Shown here in pieces: positions 20,925 to 32,110 of a stretch of DNA of 64,000 nt. Source of the stretch: Chrysophaeum taylorii. Taxonomy: Eukaryota > Sar > Pelagophyceae > Pelagomonadales > Pelagomonadaceae. Where the stretch lies: positions 1 to 64,000 of the forward strand of contig JAQMWT010000104.1 of NCBI GenBank assembly GCA_029834535.1, written 5' to 3'. The notes under the pieces are model-generated. The model was given only the letters and a program-made list of their open reading frames with translations, had not been told where the DNA came from and made no database searches. The translations under genes and the position numbers were made by a program. Numbering within the stretch: position 1 is the first letter of the stretch; each line of letters begins with the position of its first letter.

Positions 20925-22808
20925 AGCGCCGCGCAGTGGTGAGCCCTTTTTTACTTGGAGTTTAAAATAACCAACCTCCTCGACGGCACCAGCTCGGCTC
21001 GAGGCCCAACTAGACGTAACTTGGCCCCTGGGGTTGCGCGATTGCAAAATGCCGACATAAATAAATGAAATGAAATGAAATGAAGTGAAATGAAATGAAA
21101 TGAAAGACCGCCCCCGGCGTCTGTCTCACATGCGCTTTGTGCTCTGACACGAAGATTTTTTATTTGCCGCGACGACGAAAACACCGTTTTAACACAAACG
21201 GCGGCGTTTTTGATGACCGCGAAACACCTGAGTGCTTCTGCTGCTGCTGCTGCTGCTGAGAGAACGGGATTTGTATGCATGCAGCGGTCGAGAGTCCCTC
21301 ATCCTGTCCAAGGGAGGTGGCTAGCACATTGGTGGTGAGAAAAATTAGCACGCTTTGGATCAGGATGTGCAAGCTCGTCGCTACGCTATTCTTTCTTTCT
21401 TCCTTTCCAGGTCCGGTTGATGCTCATGACCTATCTCAAGCGAACAGCGCAGGCACATTCACTACGCGCGGATTCACTCACCACCAGCCCGAGTTTTTTG
21501 GGCTGCTTTCGCCCGTTTCGAGTCTTTTCGACTATATTCTAAAACTGGGTGCAAGACCGCGCTCAAAAACATGCTTGAGCAACGCGCAAGACCGCGCAGC
21601 ATCTGTTTATTTCCCAGATGCCCCAATTCATCAGCCCCATCGTCACTCCTCCGCCCCGAAATAATAAAGTCCCCAGCTAGGTCAACGCGCGCCAAGCTCT
21701 ACTGTGTCGACGCACAATCAAGCTCCGATTTGTGCTTTGTAAGAAGTCCGATTTGTGCTTTTTAAGAAGTGCTATCCATTGTGAATCTCCATGCTAGAAC
21801 GTCGCAAAGAGTCCTGTTCTGTCGGTGTGGTGGTTTCCTCGGGAGTATGGGAAGGGGTATTTCGGCGTCGATTTTACGTTCTTAACTTGAGCTCGGCGAA
21901 ACGCCCTAATGGGTTCTGCACACCTCGTTCTTGCCGGCACCCGCCTGATCCGATATTTCCGCGGCACGCACGTCGTCTTTGGAAGGGACGAGCTCGCCGT
22001 CCCAACGTCGAAGGACTTGCATTCGTCGCGGTGCTCAGTAGCGATCCGAATTGGAAGTTTACGCCCCCCCGTTCCAGGGCTCCACGCTCGTCAGTCAGTC
22101 ATCGCGACCTCTGGTCGCTTGATCTCACCCAGGATGTCGTCCTCGTCTTGAGTCACTCGACGAGCATCATTATCGAAAAGTTCATGATCAAGTTTTTCGA
22201 ATTCATCCAAGGTTGAGCCTATTCCCGCACAACTCTTCGATGTGATCATGTGCACAAGCGAACACTACAGACAACTTCCTGGGACGAATGTCGTCAGTAC
22301 GAGAGAATAGGCCCGACTTCTTCCGAGACTCCAAGAGGAGGAGGGAAGCGGGCTTCTCTTTCTTCGTTTTTCTTTTTTTCTCGGGGGGCAAGCCGCACGA
22401 ACCCCCCGAGATGGGGGGCTCTGCCCCCCAACCCCCCCGCCAGGGGGCCAGCCCCTCGGACCCCCCGGTGGTGGCTGTCGCGACCTCCGGTCGTCGCGAC
22501 GTGGCTTCCGGCGCCCGTTTAATTCTCTTTCTTTGCCGTGGGATTCCGTGGGAGAAGACAGGTTCGGGGAGGAGGAGGCGGACTTTTTGGAGTGTTTGCC
22601 TTTGCGATGGCCGCGCCGCGGCCACTCCCACCACTTCGCGCGACCACCGTCGACGAAGACGCCGGTACGTGTCGAAGCTTCGCGGAAGCCGAAATCGCGC
22701 TGTCACGCGCCAACCTCAAAGATCGGTGGCGGCGACAGGGCCGAGTTCCCGGTTCGTAAATCTCGGCGTTGAACAGGTCGACGGTCGAGTTCTTCGGTAA
22801 GACTTATA
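20925..22808. other. Intergenic region, no gene recognised
   Basis: It holds an (AAATG)n microsatellite at about 21,058-21,105, a (CTG)n run near 21,237-21,258, and two moderate plus-strand ORFs (21,275-21,664 and 21,791-22,216) with no family signal. A possible signal peptide (MCKLVATLFFLSSFPGPVDA, from about 21,365) is noted but not supported as a gene. Confidence 0.5.
22378..22470. repeat. GC-rich imperfect palindromic repeat
   Basis: C- and G-runs arranged as nested imperfect inverted repeats (GGGGGGCTCTGCCCCCC next to GGGGGCCAGCCCC). The pattern resembles dispersed G/C hairpin repeats seen in some algal genomes. No coding role is supported. Confidence 0.55.
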
Positions 22809-22932
22809 ATATCGGAGTTTACTGCCATGGGCTACGTAACTAAGTACCTATATATATATACAGGTAGTGTCGGCATAGTCGACAAGTCCAATATGGGAGT
22901 TTAGTAAAATATCGGAGTTTACTGCCATGGGC
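22809..22932 (+). repeat. Direct repeat, two copies 100 bp apart
   Basis: The word ATATCGGAGTTTACTGCCAT, plus GGGC, occurs at 22,809 and again at 22,909. Between them lies a (TA)n tract. This suggests a tandem duplication or two ends of a small element. Confidence 0.7.
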
Positions 22933-23059
22933 CATGCAACTAACTAAAGGCCAGCCCAGTGCACGGGGCGTTTGCTAATCCCAGCACCGTAGCGCGGAGG
23001 ATTATAATCGCAGAGAAATGAGACGAGGGGCGCTAAAAGAAGCGCTGGGGGAGGTTTGA

Positions 23060-23330
23060 CGCGTGTCGTCATACAGTTCCCCTAGCCTCGACACACGACA
23101 GACGACACATAGAACTACACATAGGTTAGTTAACATGTAGAGCTACGTGCCTACGGGACGCGCTAATCCATGGGATGAGCTTGACGCACAATCCATTCAT
23201 TGAAATCCAGAGACTGTCGGTTTGTGCCAAAAGGAAATAAGCAGGGCAAGGAAGAGATGTCGTTCTCAACTAACCTAGCGCAAGGCTAAGAGATAGCAGA
23301 TTTCTCCGCACACGACCGCGATTTGGCCGA
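23060..23330 (+). repeat. Diverged repeat, first copy
   Basis: Shares order and many words with 24,855-25,085: ACACGACAG, TAGAACTACAC, GGGACGCGCTA, GGAAGAGAT, TTCTCAAC and GCAGATTTCTC. The two copies bracket about 1.5 kb of degraded sequence, as old LTRs or terminal repeats would. Confidence 0.55.
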
Positions 23331-23339
23331 CAACCATCT

Positions 23340-23480
23340 CGTCATTAACGATTCCTACTGCGTCCCCCGGCCATAACCCCTCCCGCTGCGAGAGTTCCAG
23401 CTTCCAACCGGCCCGCCCAGGAGGCGAACAGGTACCAACCTACGCCGGGAGGACGGATGCCCTCGCAAAGTGCAGGCTCG
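23340..23480 (-). repeat. SINE fragment (same family as 51.2 kb)
   Basis: About 140 bp match the middle and 5' parts of the SINE family (CCGGCCATA, CCAACCGGCCCGCC, CCAACCTACGCCGGGAGG, GGATGCCCTCGCAA). It lacks the TTAG tail and is more diverged than the copies near 51 kb. Confidence 0.7.
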
Positions 23481-23489
23481 GAGCGTTGT

Positions 23490-24854
23490 TCCGCCGTTGG
23501 TGCCGCCGTTAGAAGCAGATGGCGGCGGTCCGGCGGTTGCCGTTGGCCGACCTGGACTTGCACAACCGAGTGGATACGGCGGGCCAGAAGAAGCAGCTGG
23601 ATCTCTGACTGGAGGCGTTGGAGCAGGCCGTGGCCGGAGACGACGGTTCGAGGTTGAGAACGACGCGAACGAGTCGGAGAACGTGGGGGCGCGAGGTCCA
23701 CGTCCGCGTCATGGAGTAGCTACGGCCTGCACTCGCGCGTTTTCCGTGGTGCTGCTCGCCCGCGTGTCGAAGAGGTTCGGGATGTTTGGATCCCGCGTTC
23801 GCTCGACTGGAACTTCGGGGGCGGAATCTCGGGGGGCAGGAAGCGGATCCCGCGTTCGCTCGACTGGAAGATCGGGGGCGGAATCTCGGGGGGCAGGAAG
23901 CGGAGCCTGAGCTCGACGTCGACTCTCCTGTCTCCGATGAGCGGGTCATCTGCGTAGCCCGCCCCGCTCGGGCTGCCGCCCGCCGCACTCGAGGTGAACG
24001 TGCGCGCCCGGTGCGAGCCCTACCTCGAGCGCATCACCGAGCAGTGCGCGCGGGCGTTTCGGTCGGCCAAGGAGAAAGTACGGCGCAAGTGGCCTACTCG
24101 CTACAACTACGCGCGGCGTCAAGGGTGCTTGTCGCATAGCTCTGCCTTCGACGCCTTCAGCAACTGTGCGGTCCACAAGTTCTGCCTCTGCGGTAACCTC
24201 GGCGTCTCGCCAGACTGCCTCACGAGAACCCTAACTACGACGTCGTGCGTGACTCGCGGCAGTCATCCATACAGACCTAGAAGGAGTCAGAACTCAAGGA
24301 CGACAAGATGATGCGCGTCATGATCCCCTCGAACTCAGCATGTATCCAGTACCTCAAGCCCATCGCCGACGCCGACACCGTCCAGGTGCCCAGCGGCGCC
24401 ACGTACCATGGACTCGTTGTCAAGACGAGCAAACAACTCCGCCCAGTACGCCCGCTCCGAATACGTTAGATTGTCGGATGCCGTGGTGAAGGCTATCTCC
24501 CGCTACGATGCACGTGACCTACGCCGACCTTGACCAGTCCTGGACGCGTCCAGCGACCTGGCCTACGGCTCGACCTTAGTCTTCGAGAATGACTACTAAC
24601 AGAACAAACACTGTCCCAGCTGGAACGCCTCGGCCCAGCCCGGACCCACTGGACGTCCGCATCTCCCCCCCCCTAGCCTGGAAAGACGGCCGGTCGCCCC
24701 GTTGGTCGGGATGCCGATGGCTGGGGGATTCGCTCAATCGGAATAAAGAACAGTTGCAGAGCATTTAGCAAGCAGTGGTAAGTCACCTGGGAAACCATCC
24801 CGTCTCATCATGAACGTCTGGAAGTATTTAATTCGGGGAATGAAAAGGTATGTT
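23490..24854. other. Degraded GC-rich sequence, no gene recognised
   Basis: Short open stretches occur on plus (23,470-23,910; 23,786-24,139; 23,994-24,311), with an internal ~60-bp duplication (R-G-R-N-L-G-G-Q-E-A repeated). Nothing matches a family I know. It may be a decayed element like the sequence at 58-60 kb or 63 kb. Confidence 0.4.
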
Positions 24855-25085
24855 CCCTATATCCTCAGAACACGACAGGCGGCATCTAGAACTACACGAG
24901 AAAGGTAAAGTGTATAGTGCTACATACCTCGGGACGCGCTAGACCATGATGATGAGCGTAAAGCACATATCAGAGGACTATTTGATTGTGTAGAAAGGAA
25001 GAAGAAGGGTAAGGAAGAGATCACATTCTCAACGGACGGATAAGGGTAAGAGGCAGCAGATTTCTCTGCACCACCCTCGAGATGT
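24855..25085 (+). repeat. Diverged repeat, second copy
   Basis: Partner of 23,060-23,330 in the same orientation. It also lies just beyond the 3' end of Copia-MT, so part of it could be remnant LTR. The similarity is patchy. Confidence 0.5.
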
Positions 25086-25981
25086 CTTAAGCGCAAGATG
25101 CGACTCGCAAGGTGCGACTGAAGAGTATCTCTTGAGAAAGATGATGATGAAATCAGGAGAAAAAAAAAAAAAAAGGAAAGGAGCATACAGTCTTGATGGT
25201 CGCAGAGGTCACATAAGAAGCATCAAGAGCAGGGTGTCTAGGGCTTAGGACTTGAACTTGGTGAGTTGAGAGTCGACTTGACGCTTTTAAACAGAGCATT
25301 ACGAAACACAGGTATAACAGACAGTGTGTCGCGGCTATCTGAGGTGGTGGGCATCGTTACTGGTTCGATGGTATCATTATCGTCTTCGTCAGCTTCTGCT
25401 GTCAGGTGGTGAACGCCAATAGCAGAATGATGTGGTACCATACGAAACGTGAGTGCAAGTAAAGCATTCAGTAGGGATGGCACTAGTGAGTCAAGTTTTA
25501 GGGTGTCCAGTTGGTTTTCCAAGAAGTTGGACTCAGCGAACGGATCCGAGAAGATAGAAGAGTCTTCCGATTCACATGCGAAAGAATGCTTTGAATACAC
25601 GAGAGCAAATTATCACGCAGACGATGGAGGTGATCGTCCGGGGAGGAATGGTTGGCGGCATATTGGTCATGAGCTGTTAGCGTTAAGCGAGACAGTAGCT
25701 CTGTGATCTTGAACAGTGTTACGAGCAACACGTGTGCATTGGCTGTAGGAGGAAAGAGCCGGTTCTCCAGGGAGGTAATTGAAGCAATGGCAGCCTGTAG
25801 ATCTGTGCGCAGAGATAGATTCTCAGCGCTGAGGGTGTTGACCTTGCGAATATATAGGCGAAGAGTTTCCTGGAGTTGCTCGACTTGTTGACGCAAGGCA
25901 TCGACATCATCAGGCGAGGCAGAAGGAGCAGGGTGTCGATGGTGAAGACATTTCCAGAGTAGATTCTGATGTGGAAGTGAG

Positions 25982-26002
25982 TAGTTTAATGACGTTTCGG
26001 TC
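25982..26002 (-). other. SLNY motif site 5 (inside downstream ORF)
   Basis: 21-bp motif coding TETSLNY, just before the coiled coil of the downstream ORF. Confidence 0.85.
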
Positions 26003-26456
26003 AACACATGCTGTGCAAGTAGGGGGTATTTCGTGTTTAGGAAGTGCAGAAAGTCTTGACGTTCTGCCGGAGTATAGGTGGGGCCGAACATTACATCCAA
26101 GAGTGATGGCGGCTTTGTATCATCTGAGGATGATACGTAGTCGTCGAGGTGTTGTGCCCACGATTGGACAACAGTATTAATCACATGGTGGTATTTGGTG
26201 GGCTTGAACATAGCCTGAGTTTTACGAGCCTGTGTTCGCACGAGCGTTACAAGAAAGTTAAGATGCTCCAGGTGCATCTGAGTAATAAGCCGAAGATCCA
26301 GTGCGAATGGCAGTTGAGTGGTGGAGTCTGTGGCTGCATCGGTTACTGATAAGACTAAATGAGCAAGTGACGAATATTGCGTTAGACTGCTAGTCAAGAG
26401 AGTATGTAGCTCCTTTGGCAAATGATACGTGCGTATGGTTGCGCGTATATGACCAG

Positions 26457-27040
26457 CTGAGCACCCATCACAGGAGGGTTGGAAGGAAGTAGCATTACGT
26501 GCACATACGATAGGTTGTATGGGCGCCTGATCGGTGTTGTGACAGGCGCAACAAATGTTAGTGGTGATAGTTGAGATGGGGATGTGACCATTCTTCTTGT
26601 GGTCATCTGTGTTGAGGTGACTCAGCACTTCAGTGGGAGTTCACAAGGTGCTTGTGACTTCGAATTATATGTGGTGGAGGCAAGAATTACCCTGATCGTT
26701 GAGGCTTGCGGTTGCGATGGAACGACGTTGGGCCTCATGAAGCCTGAAGCCTTGCGAGGAGCAGCTTCCCGGCGTAGGTTGGCACCTATTCGTGCGTCCC
26801 GGCGCGCGGTATGACAGCTGAGCACCCATCACAGGGGGTTGGAAGGAAGTAGCATTACGTGCACATACGATAGGTTGTATAGACCTGATCGGTGTTGTGA
26901 CATGCGCAACAAATGTTAATGGTGATAGTTGAGATGGGGATGTGACCATTCTTGTGGTCATCTGTTGAGGTGACTCAGCACTTCAGTGGGGAGTTCACTA
27001 GGTGCTTGTGACTTCGAATTATATGTGGTAGAGGCAAGAA
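26457..27040. repeat. Local duplication with SINE fragment between copies
   Basis: About 220 bp (26,457-26,685) are repeated at 26,817-27,040, sharing GAGCACCCATCACAG, CATACGATAGGTTGTAT and GACTTCGAATTATATGTGGT. Between the copies, 26,690-26,812 matches the 5' part of the SINE family on plus (TTACCCTGATCG..., GGTTGGCACCTATTCG), without its tail. This looks like a template-switch or repair product. Confidence 0.75.
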
Positions 27041-27635
27041 AGTAGGCTGCCCCAAATCGTTGAGGCATTGCGTACAGTAGGATGACAGAATGAAATGTTC
27101 ACGTTTGGGACCTCTGTAGCAGCCAATAGAAGTAATAGCAGGAGCAGCTCCCAAAATGTAGTAATGGGTAGGCGCATGGATATGAATGTCGTTAGTTCCA
27201 CAAACAGTAAAGAGTCAGTAGATTCATATATCGAGCTGAGTGCCGTAGAGATTTCCGCTCGCATAACAGAAGAGAGAAAGGGGGTAGCAGGAGTACGTAA
27301 GCTCTCAGAAGAGAGAATCCTCGTTCAATCAGGGCAAAATCCATGTTGAGGCCATCCTGGAGTGTTAGGGATTGTAGTAAAACAGGTTCAGCTGGTGTCG
27401 GTGAGACAGTAGCAGCCTGGGAGGTAGTAGGAGTGACAGAGGTTATGGGTTGTCGCTTTTGAGACAACTTGGGAGAAGGCTCGGTCGTGGAGAGCGAGCG
27501 TGGAATTGTCCTTCGAACGACTGGAGAGATGCCACGGCCACGGCCACGGGAGTGCCAAGAAAAAGACATGAGCGACACTCACACGACACGTACAAAAAAT
27601 TGTGGCAAAAGAAGGTAGGGCCAGGGCTAGTTTGC

Positions 27636-27656
27636 TAGTTTAACGACGTTGCGGTC
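27636..27656 (-). other. SLNY motif site 4 (after RNase H)
   Basis: 21-bp motif between RNase H and the downstream ORF. A related sequence occurs at the same junction in Copia-1 copy A (about 572-594). Confidence 0.8.
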
Positions 27657-27673
27657 ACTAGGGTTAGACATCT

Positions 27674-30600
27674 TCAATCCTGTAAAGGATTGTCGTGAGA
27701 GGCATGATGCATACCGAGTAGAGAACGAAAAGTGGAGAACTCAGCAGCAAGTGGCTTTGTAAAACCATCCGCCACGTTCAGCTTGCCGGGAACATGATGG
27801 ACTCGTATTTTCTGTAGCGAGATGTACTCACGGATTTTAAACCATCTGGTCGACAGTGCCTTGGATCGAGAGGACCCATCTGGGTTATTAGAGGTGTGAA
27901 CAGCGGCAGCATTGTCAGACAAGAGAGGTAGGCTTCTGATGAAGCGCATATCTTCAGCAATTGGGTTGTCATTGTCATCGAAGTCGACAGGGTCAGCGGT
28001 GTTCTCACCATTAGCATTGTTGACGTAGAAGGTGGGGTTGACGACAAAGGAGAGTTCCAACAGCAGCTTGCGTAGCCAAACAGCTTCATCAGCACAAATA
28101 CTGAGGGCAATCAACTCAGCTTCGTGAGTTGAGCAGGAGACAATCGGTTGAAGTTTGCTTTTCCAACCAATAAGGCAGTTGAAAAGATAGAAGACAAACC
28201 CGGTGGTAGATTTCCTATCTTCCTGTGCTAAGGAAGGGGCATTGTCAGCGTCAACCATGGCAACTAAGGGGTCAAACTGTCCAGTAGATACATCCTGCGG
28301 TTGGTAGTCGACCACAGTGGATAGATCAATTCGATTAGCGGAGACAGTGCGAAGGTGAGCTTCAATGGCATTACCTTTAGGATGGAACCAGAGGCGAAGT
28401 GAGCGGTTTTCCGGCTTCTTGAGGTAGCGAAGCAAATGCTCTAGCATTTGGACGTGAACATACGTGGGTGCATGCATACCACGCGAACATCTGCCCAAGG
28501 CTTGCGAGAAGTCAGGTCTGCAGGCAACTTGCATGAACACCAGCTTGCCAAGGAGGGTGGCAAAGTGCGAATTGATGTACAACTCTGTTTCAGAGCTGGG
28601 AGTGCCATCTTTATACTTGAAGGACGATGACATAGGATATTTAAGCGGGGTCAGTTGCTGCAAGACTGGGTGATCAGCGAAGAGTTCATCCAGCTTGGCT
28701 TGCACATCCAGAGAAATGGAGCCGTCAGATGTGCGACACACACGCATGCCTAGGAGGGTATGGACAGGTTCAAACTGCTCTACAGCATACCGTTTGTGGA
28801 GGGCATCCTGTAATTCAGTACGAAGAGGGTCGTCATTGGACACAATAACAATGTCGTCTACAGACAGACTGCATACGACGAACTTAGCATGTGCGGATAC
28901 TCGAGCATATAGGCAAGAGTCCGAATGCAGGCGTTTGTAACCAAGGCTACGGAAGAAGCCGTCTATCTCTTTGTTCCAAAGGGATGGTGATTGCCGAAGT
29001 CCATAAAGTGACTTCAGCAGTTTCGGTAGACGTCGGCCCTTGTACTTAGCGTCATCGGGGTCGATAAGCTTGATGCCGTCTGGTAACTGAACATAGACAT
29101 TGGCATCGATGTCAGACTGAACGAAGGCGTTCGGGACGTCTGCATGGTAGACAGGCAATTGCTTGTATGCTGCAATAGCTAGTAGTACCCGGATTGCGGT
29201 CATAGTGGCCATGGGGCTGAAGGTACCAAAGAAATCGGCGCCAAGAGATGCTAGGAAGCCACGTAGTACGAGGCGAGCCTTGTGCTTAACGTATTTGCCT
29301 GCAGAGTCTGTTTTAATCTTCAGCACCATCTTGCTGTCAATAGGACGAGAGACACCGTCGGGTAAGGAAAGTTTGAAGCAGCCAAAGCGGATAATGTCGT
29401 GGAGTTCCTTGGCGATGGCCTTGAGGTAGGCGTGCCTGTTTTCAGGCGACAAACCGTGGAGGCACTTAAGTTTATATTCGTCAATGGAAACGTCCGCTTC
29501 TTGGACCTTATATTCGTCAGGACCAACAGTGGCTGGTGAATTATAGTTTAGCGACGTTGCGGTCGAGGCAGTGTGCGCAACTTCGGGATAAGCGGAAACA
29601 GCGTCAGTAGGAGTAGTAGGGGCAGATTCCAGTTGGATATGGATAGTAGGGTCGGTACGTAAGACCTGGGTGATAAACTCTGTAGAGACCAGAAGGTATT
29701 CCTCCAAGTCAGCCAGAGATGCAGAAGTAGCGCCAAACTCGGATGAGTTGTGATCAATAAAGCTGGTCGGCGCCAGGTACGTAAGTGCATATTGTAAGGA
29801 AGAAGTGCCGAAGGCAGCAGCGTGTTCAGTGAACGCAGATAAAAGGGGCTGAGGAATAGGGCACGCAGGTGAACCATCAGCAGTTAAAAAGGTTGCAGCT
29901 GGGATGCTGGATGCGCACTTGGCGTGGGCGAAGTAACCATCGACGTGCGGGTAGCGGGCAAGTAAGTCAGTGCGCAACGGGAGAAGAAGACGAGCTAACA
30001 ACGCATGTTCCCCCTCTGAGCAGATAGCAGACCAGAGGATACCACCACGGAGATGAAGGGCGGAGAGGGCGGGAGACTTGAACGTAAGAAAGTGGTGGCG
30101 AAGATCCCAGCGGAAATCGGCGAGCTTGCCACCAGCGGCTTTGTAAGCACCAATAGTAGACGCTTGTAACCGGGCTCGGATAGTTTTCATAGAAGTGGCC
30201 TTGCGAGTGTTAGGCTGTTTGGAACCTGGGACAAGAATGAGGTCATCTTGTGCAAAAAGGTCTTTGTAAGAAGGAAGCAAGGGCGGCGGTGACATAGAGC
30301 CAGAATCGTCGGCGAGAGCGTCAGAAGAGGGGGAAGAGGCAGGAGTAGGGGACGAAGAAGGAGCTGAAGGAGGTGGGGAGTGCCCCCTCTGAGGATGAGG
30401 AGTCCTTGTCCCCCTCTGAATGACATGGTCTTGGATAGTGGTGTGGGGTGTGAGCGAGAAAGGCGCGGAAGGAGCGTGAGGCGGAGGAGCTAGTTCAGGA
30501 TCAGGAGTAGGATGCTGCAACATGTAGAGGAATTGCAGCTTGGACGAAACACGAATTTGTCCGTTTTCAGGGTTGAGGACGACGTCAGCGAGATGGTCGA

Positions 30601-31732
30601 CGCGTGGGGAGACGAGCGGGTTTTGCGCGTTGGCGCAACAGAGATACAGATATTTGCGGCGGCACGGTTCCCACTTGTGGTGTTCATGGGGCTCCAATAG
30701 GAGGTAACATTCAGCGCCAAAAATCTTGAGCATATCGTGTTGGGGAGTGCTGAGTTGGTTGTAGAGTAGCTGTTGCGGACTCAGAATAGCATGATGAATG
30801 CGCTCGAGCGTGGCGTTCGGGAGAAGGTTATAGCTTTGAACGGTGTGTATCACCGCCCATGGGAACATGATAGCGGGTTCCACGATCTTGGCGCCACGAT
30901 AGTGAGCATTAAGGAGAGAACGAAGGCGAGTTGAGGAGGCGGAGGCGATGAAACCGATGGCAGACTCAACTTCAAAGTTAAAGTGGTGCATGTACGGCGG
31001 GAAGGCAATGAGTTGAATGCCCTTATCGACGCGGTACGGGGAGGTAATGTGCTGGCTAAAGTAAGGCTTGAATGCATCGGAGTAGAGGGTGCGCATGTGC
31101 ACGTTGAGTTGTGTACGACAGAAGTCATACACAAAATCCAGAGCTTGAGTGAACTCCGTGGCGTTGGTGGTGCGTGTAAAGTACACCAACAGAAATTTCG
31201 AAATGAGTTCCTTGAAGACGATGATATGTGTGAAGCCTCCCCATTCGGATGGGATGGTCACATAGCCGCCGTCGCACGCCCAGACTTCGCCGGCTTTGTG
31301 AGTTTGCTCAAAAGAAGGCTTGGTCGCATTGAAATGCTTGTGCGGGTGGCGCTTGTTGTGTGCGATGCAGTCGGTGCATAAGTCGCGATATGGTATGTCA
31401 GAAGCAGAGAATCCAGGGCGAGCAAGTACGTTGGGGGCCTTGGCAGCGACGTTGTCGGGGCAGTGATGCACCCGGTGAAAGCGATTAGCACGTTCTTTGG
31501 CATTGAGATATTCGGTGGATCCGTGTGCGAGGGACTTACGAGGAATTGGATGAGCGGGAATGTGCCGTTTGCGCCGAACATCGAACTTGAGTTCGGTGTC
31601 TAAGGCAGTGGAAGGCGGTGCGTCGTCATCCTGGTGCACAGCAGGGTCACCTGGAGGTGCATCCTCATTATCACGAGTAGCGAGAGTATCTTCGTAGGAC
31701 GACGATATATAGTTTAACGACATTTCGGTCAA
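27674..31732 (-). CDS. Copia-MT integrase - reverse transcriptase - RNase H
   Basis: A continuous 1352-residue ORF beginning at the TEMSLNY motif. The integrase zinc domain is H-H-C-C (HRVHHCP...CTDC, about residues 85-140). The integrase core has D in WACDGGYV, D in YSDAFKPYF and E in FEVESAIGF. A Pro/Ser linker with a second SLNY motif (STATSLNY) precedes the RT, which shows KARLVLRGF, VPNAFVQSDI and the catalytic SVDD. RNase H has VDADNAPS, THEAELIAL and the terminal HHVPGKLNVADGFTKPL. Copia order is therefore certain. The long intact frame points to comparatively recent activity. Confidence 0.92.
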   Translation of the reverse strand: MTEMSLNYISSSYEDTLATRDNEDAPPGDPAVHQDDDAPPSTALDTELKFDVRRKRHIPAHPIPRKSLAHGSTEYLNAKERANRFHRVHHCPDNVAAKAPNVLARPGFSASDIPYRDLCTDCIAHNKRHPHKHFNATKPSFEQTHKAGEVWACDGGYVTIPSEWGGFTHIIVFKELISKFLLVYFTRTTNATEFTQALDFVYDFCRTQLNVHMRTLYSDAFKPYFSQHITSPYRVDKGIQLIAFPPYMHHFNFEVESAIGFIASASSTRLRSLLNAHYRGAKIVEPAIMFPWAVIHTVQSYNLLPNATLERIHHAILSPQQLLYNQLSTPQHDMLKIFGAECYLLLEPHEHHKWEPCRRKYLYLCCANAQNPLVSPRVDHLADVVLNPENGQIRVSSKLQFLYMLQHPTPDPELAPPPHAPSAPFSLTPHTTIQDHVIQRGTRTPHPQRGHSPPPSAPSSSPTPASSPSSDALADDSGSMSPPPLLPSYKDLFAQDDLILVPGSKQPNTRKATSMKTIRARLQASTIGAYKAAGGKLADFRWDLRHHFLTFKSPALSALHLRGGILWSAICSEGEHALLARLLLPLRTDLLARYPHVDGYFAHAKCASSIPAATFLTADGSPACPIPQPLLSAFTEHAAAFGTSSLQYALTYLAPTSFIDHNSSEFGATSASLADLEEYLLVSTEFITQVLRTDPTIHIQLESAPTTPTDAVSAYPEVAHTASTATSLNYNSPATVGPDEYKVQEADVSIDEYKLKCLHGLSPENRHAYLKAIAKELHDIIRFGCFKLSLPDGVSRPIDSKMVLKIKTDSAGKYVKHKARLVLRGFLASLGADFFGTFSPMATMTAIRVLLAIAAYKQLPVYHADVPNAFVQSDIDANVYVQLPDGIKLIDPDDAKYKGRRLPKLLKSLYGLRQSPSLWNKEIDGFFRSLGYKRLHSDSCLYARVSAHAKFVVCSLSVDDIVIVSNDDPLRTELQDALHKRYAVEQFEPVHTLLGMRVCRTSDGSISLDVQAKLDELFADHPVLQQLTPLKYPMSSSFKYKDGTPSSETELYINSHFATLLGKLVFMQVACRPDFSQALGRCSRGMHAPTYVHVQMLEHLLRYLKKPENRSLRLWFHPKGNAIEAHLRTVSANRIDLSTVVDYQPQDVSTGQFDPLVAMVDADNAPSLAQEDRKSTTGFVFYLFNCLIGWKSKLQPIVSCSTHEAELIALSICADEAVWLRKLLLELSFVVNPTFYVNNANGENTADPVDFDDNDNPIAEDMRFIRSLPLLSDNAAAVHTSNNPDGSSRSKALSTRWFKIREYISLQKIRVHHVPGKLNVADGFTKPLAAEFSTFRSLLGMHHASHDNPLQD
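29544..29564 (-). other. SLNY motif site 3 (integrase/RT junction)
   Basis: 21-bp motif coding TATSLNY in the linker before reverse transcriptase. Confidence 0.85.
31710..31730 (-). other. SLNY motif site 2 (start of integrase)
   Basis: 21-bp motif coding TEMSLNY at the start of the integrase ORF. Confidence 0.85.
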
Positions 31733-31744
31733 GCAGTTGCTGGA

Positions 31745-32110
31745 ACTAACTAACTAACTAACTTCAGACCTCTGCCGAGCATGGGAGCCAGGCCGGACCG
31801 ACAGGAGCCAGTCCGGAATCACGGGCCTGTAGACGAGGAGCGCCGAAAGGTCGGTCGGCGGAGAGTGACCATCAAGCTTGTCGCCATGCGACGAGGAGAC
31901 CGCGATGTGACTGACAACAAAGTCGTCGATAACCTTCCGTCTTCGCCCCCCGGCCATACCACGTCCCACTGCGAACGTTCCGGCTGCCAACCGGCCCGCC
32001 CGGGAGGCGAATAGGTGCCAACCTACGCCGGGAGGGCGGATGCCCTCGCAAGGCTCAGGATTCATGAGGCACCGTCCTCCATCGCAACCGCAGTCGGCGA
32101 TCAGGATAAG
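31745..32110 (-). mobile_element. SINE copy S1, in Copia-MT
   Basis: A full-length type A SINE in minus orientation. The tail (CTAA)n lies at 31,745-31,760 and the head (CCTTATCCTGATCGCC on minus) at 32,110. It is inserted next to SLNY site 2. No convincing target-site duplication was found. Confidence 0.8.

Larger units (their letters stand above)
25240..27578 (-). pseudogene. Copia-MT downstream ORF (after RNase H)
   Basis: Coding traces homologous to the Copia-1 downstream ORF: an RGRGRG N-terminus near 27,540, a CxxC segment ICCACHNTDQAP near 26,550, helical sequence, then the motif TETSLNY (25,982-26,002), a clear coiled coil (VDALRQQVEQLQETLRLYIRKV) and an acidic C-terminus. It is interrupted by a local duplication and a SINE fragment. 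The function is unknown; zinc-like cysteines plus a coiled coil suggest a structural or nucleic-acid-binding role. Confidence 0.65.

Noticed and set aside
21365-21664. Secreted small protein gene
   Set aside because: The hydrophobic start resembles a signal peptide, but there is no homology, exon structure or codon bias to support a gene.
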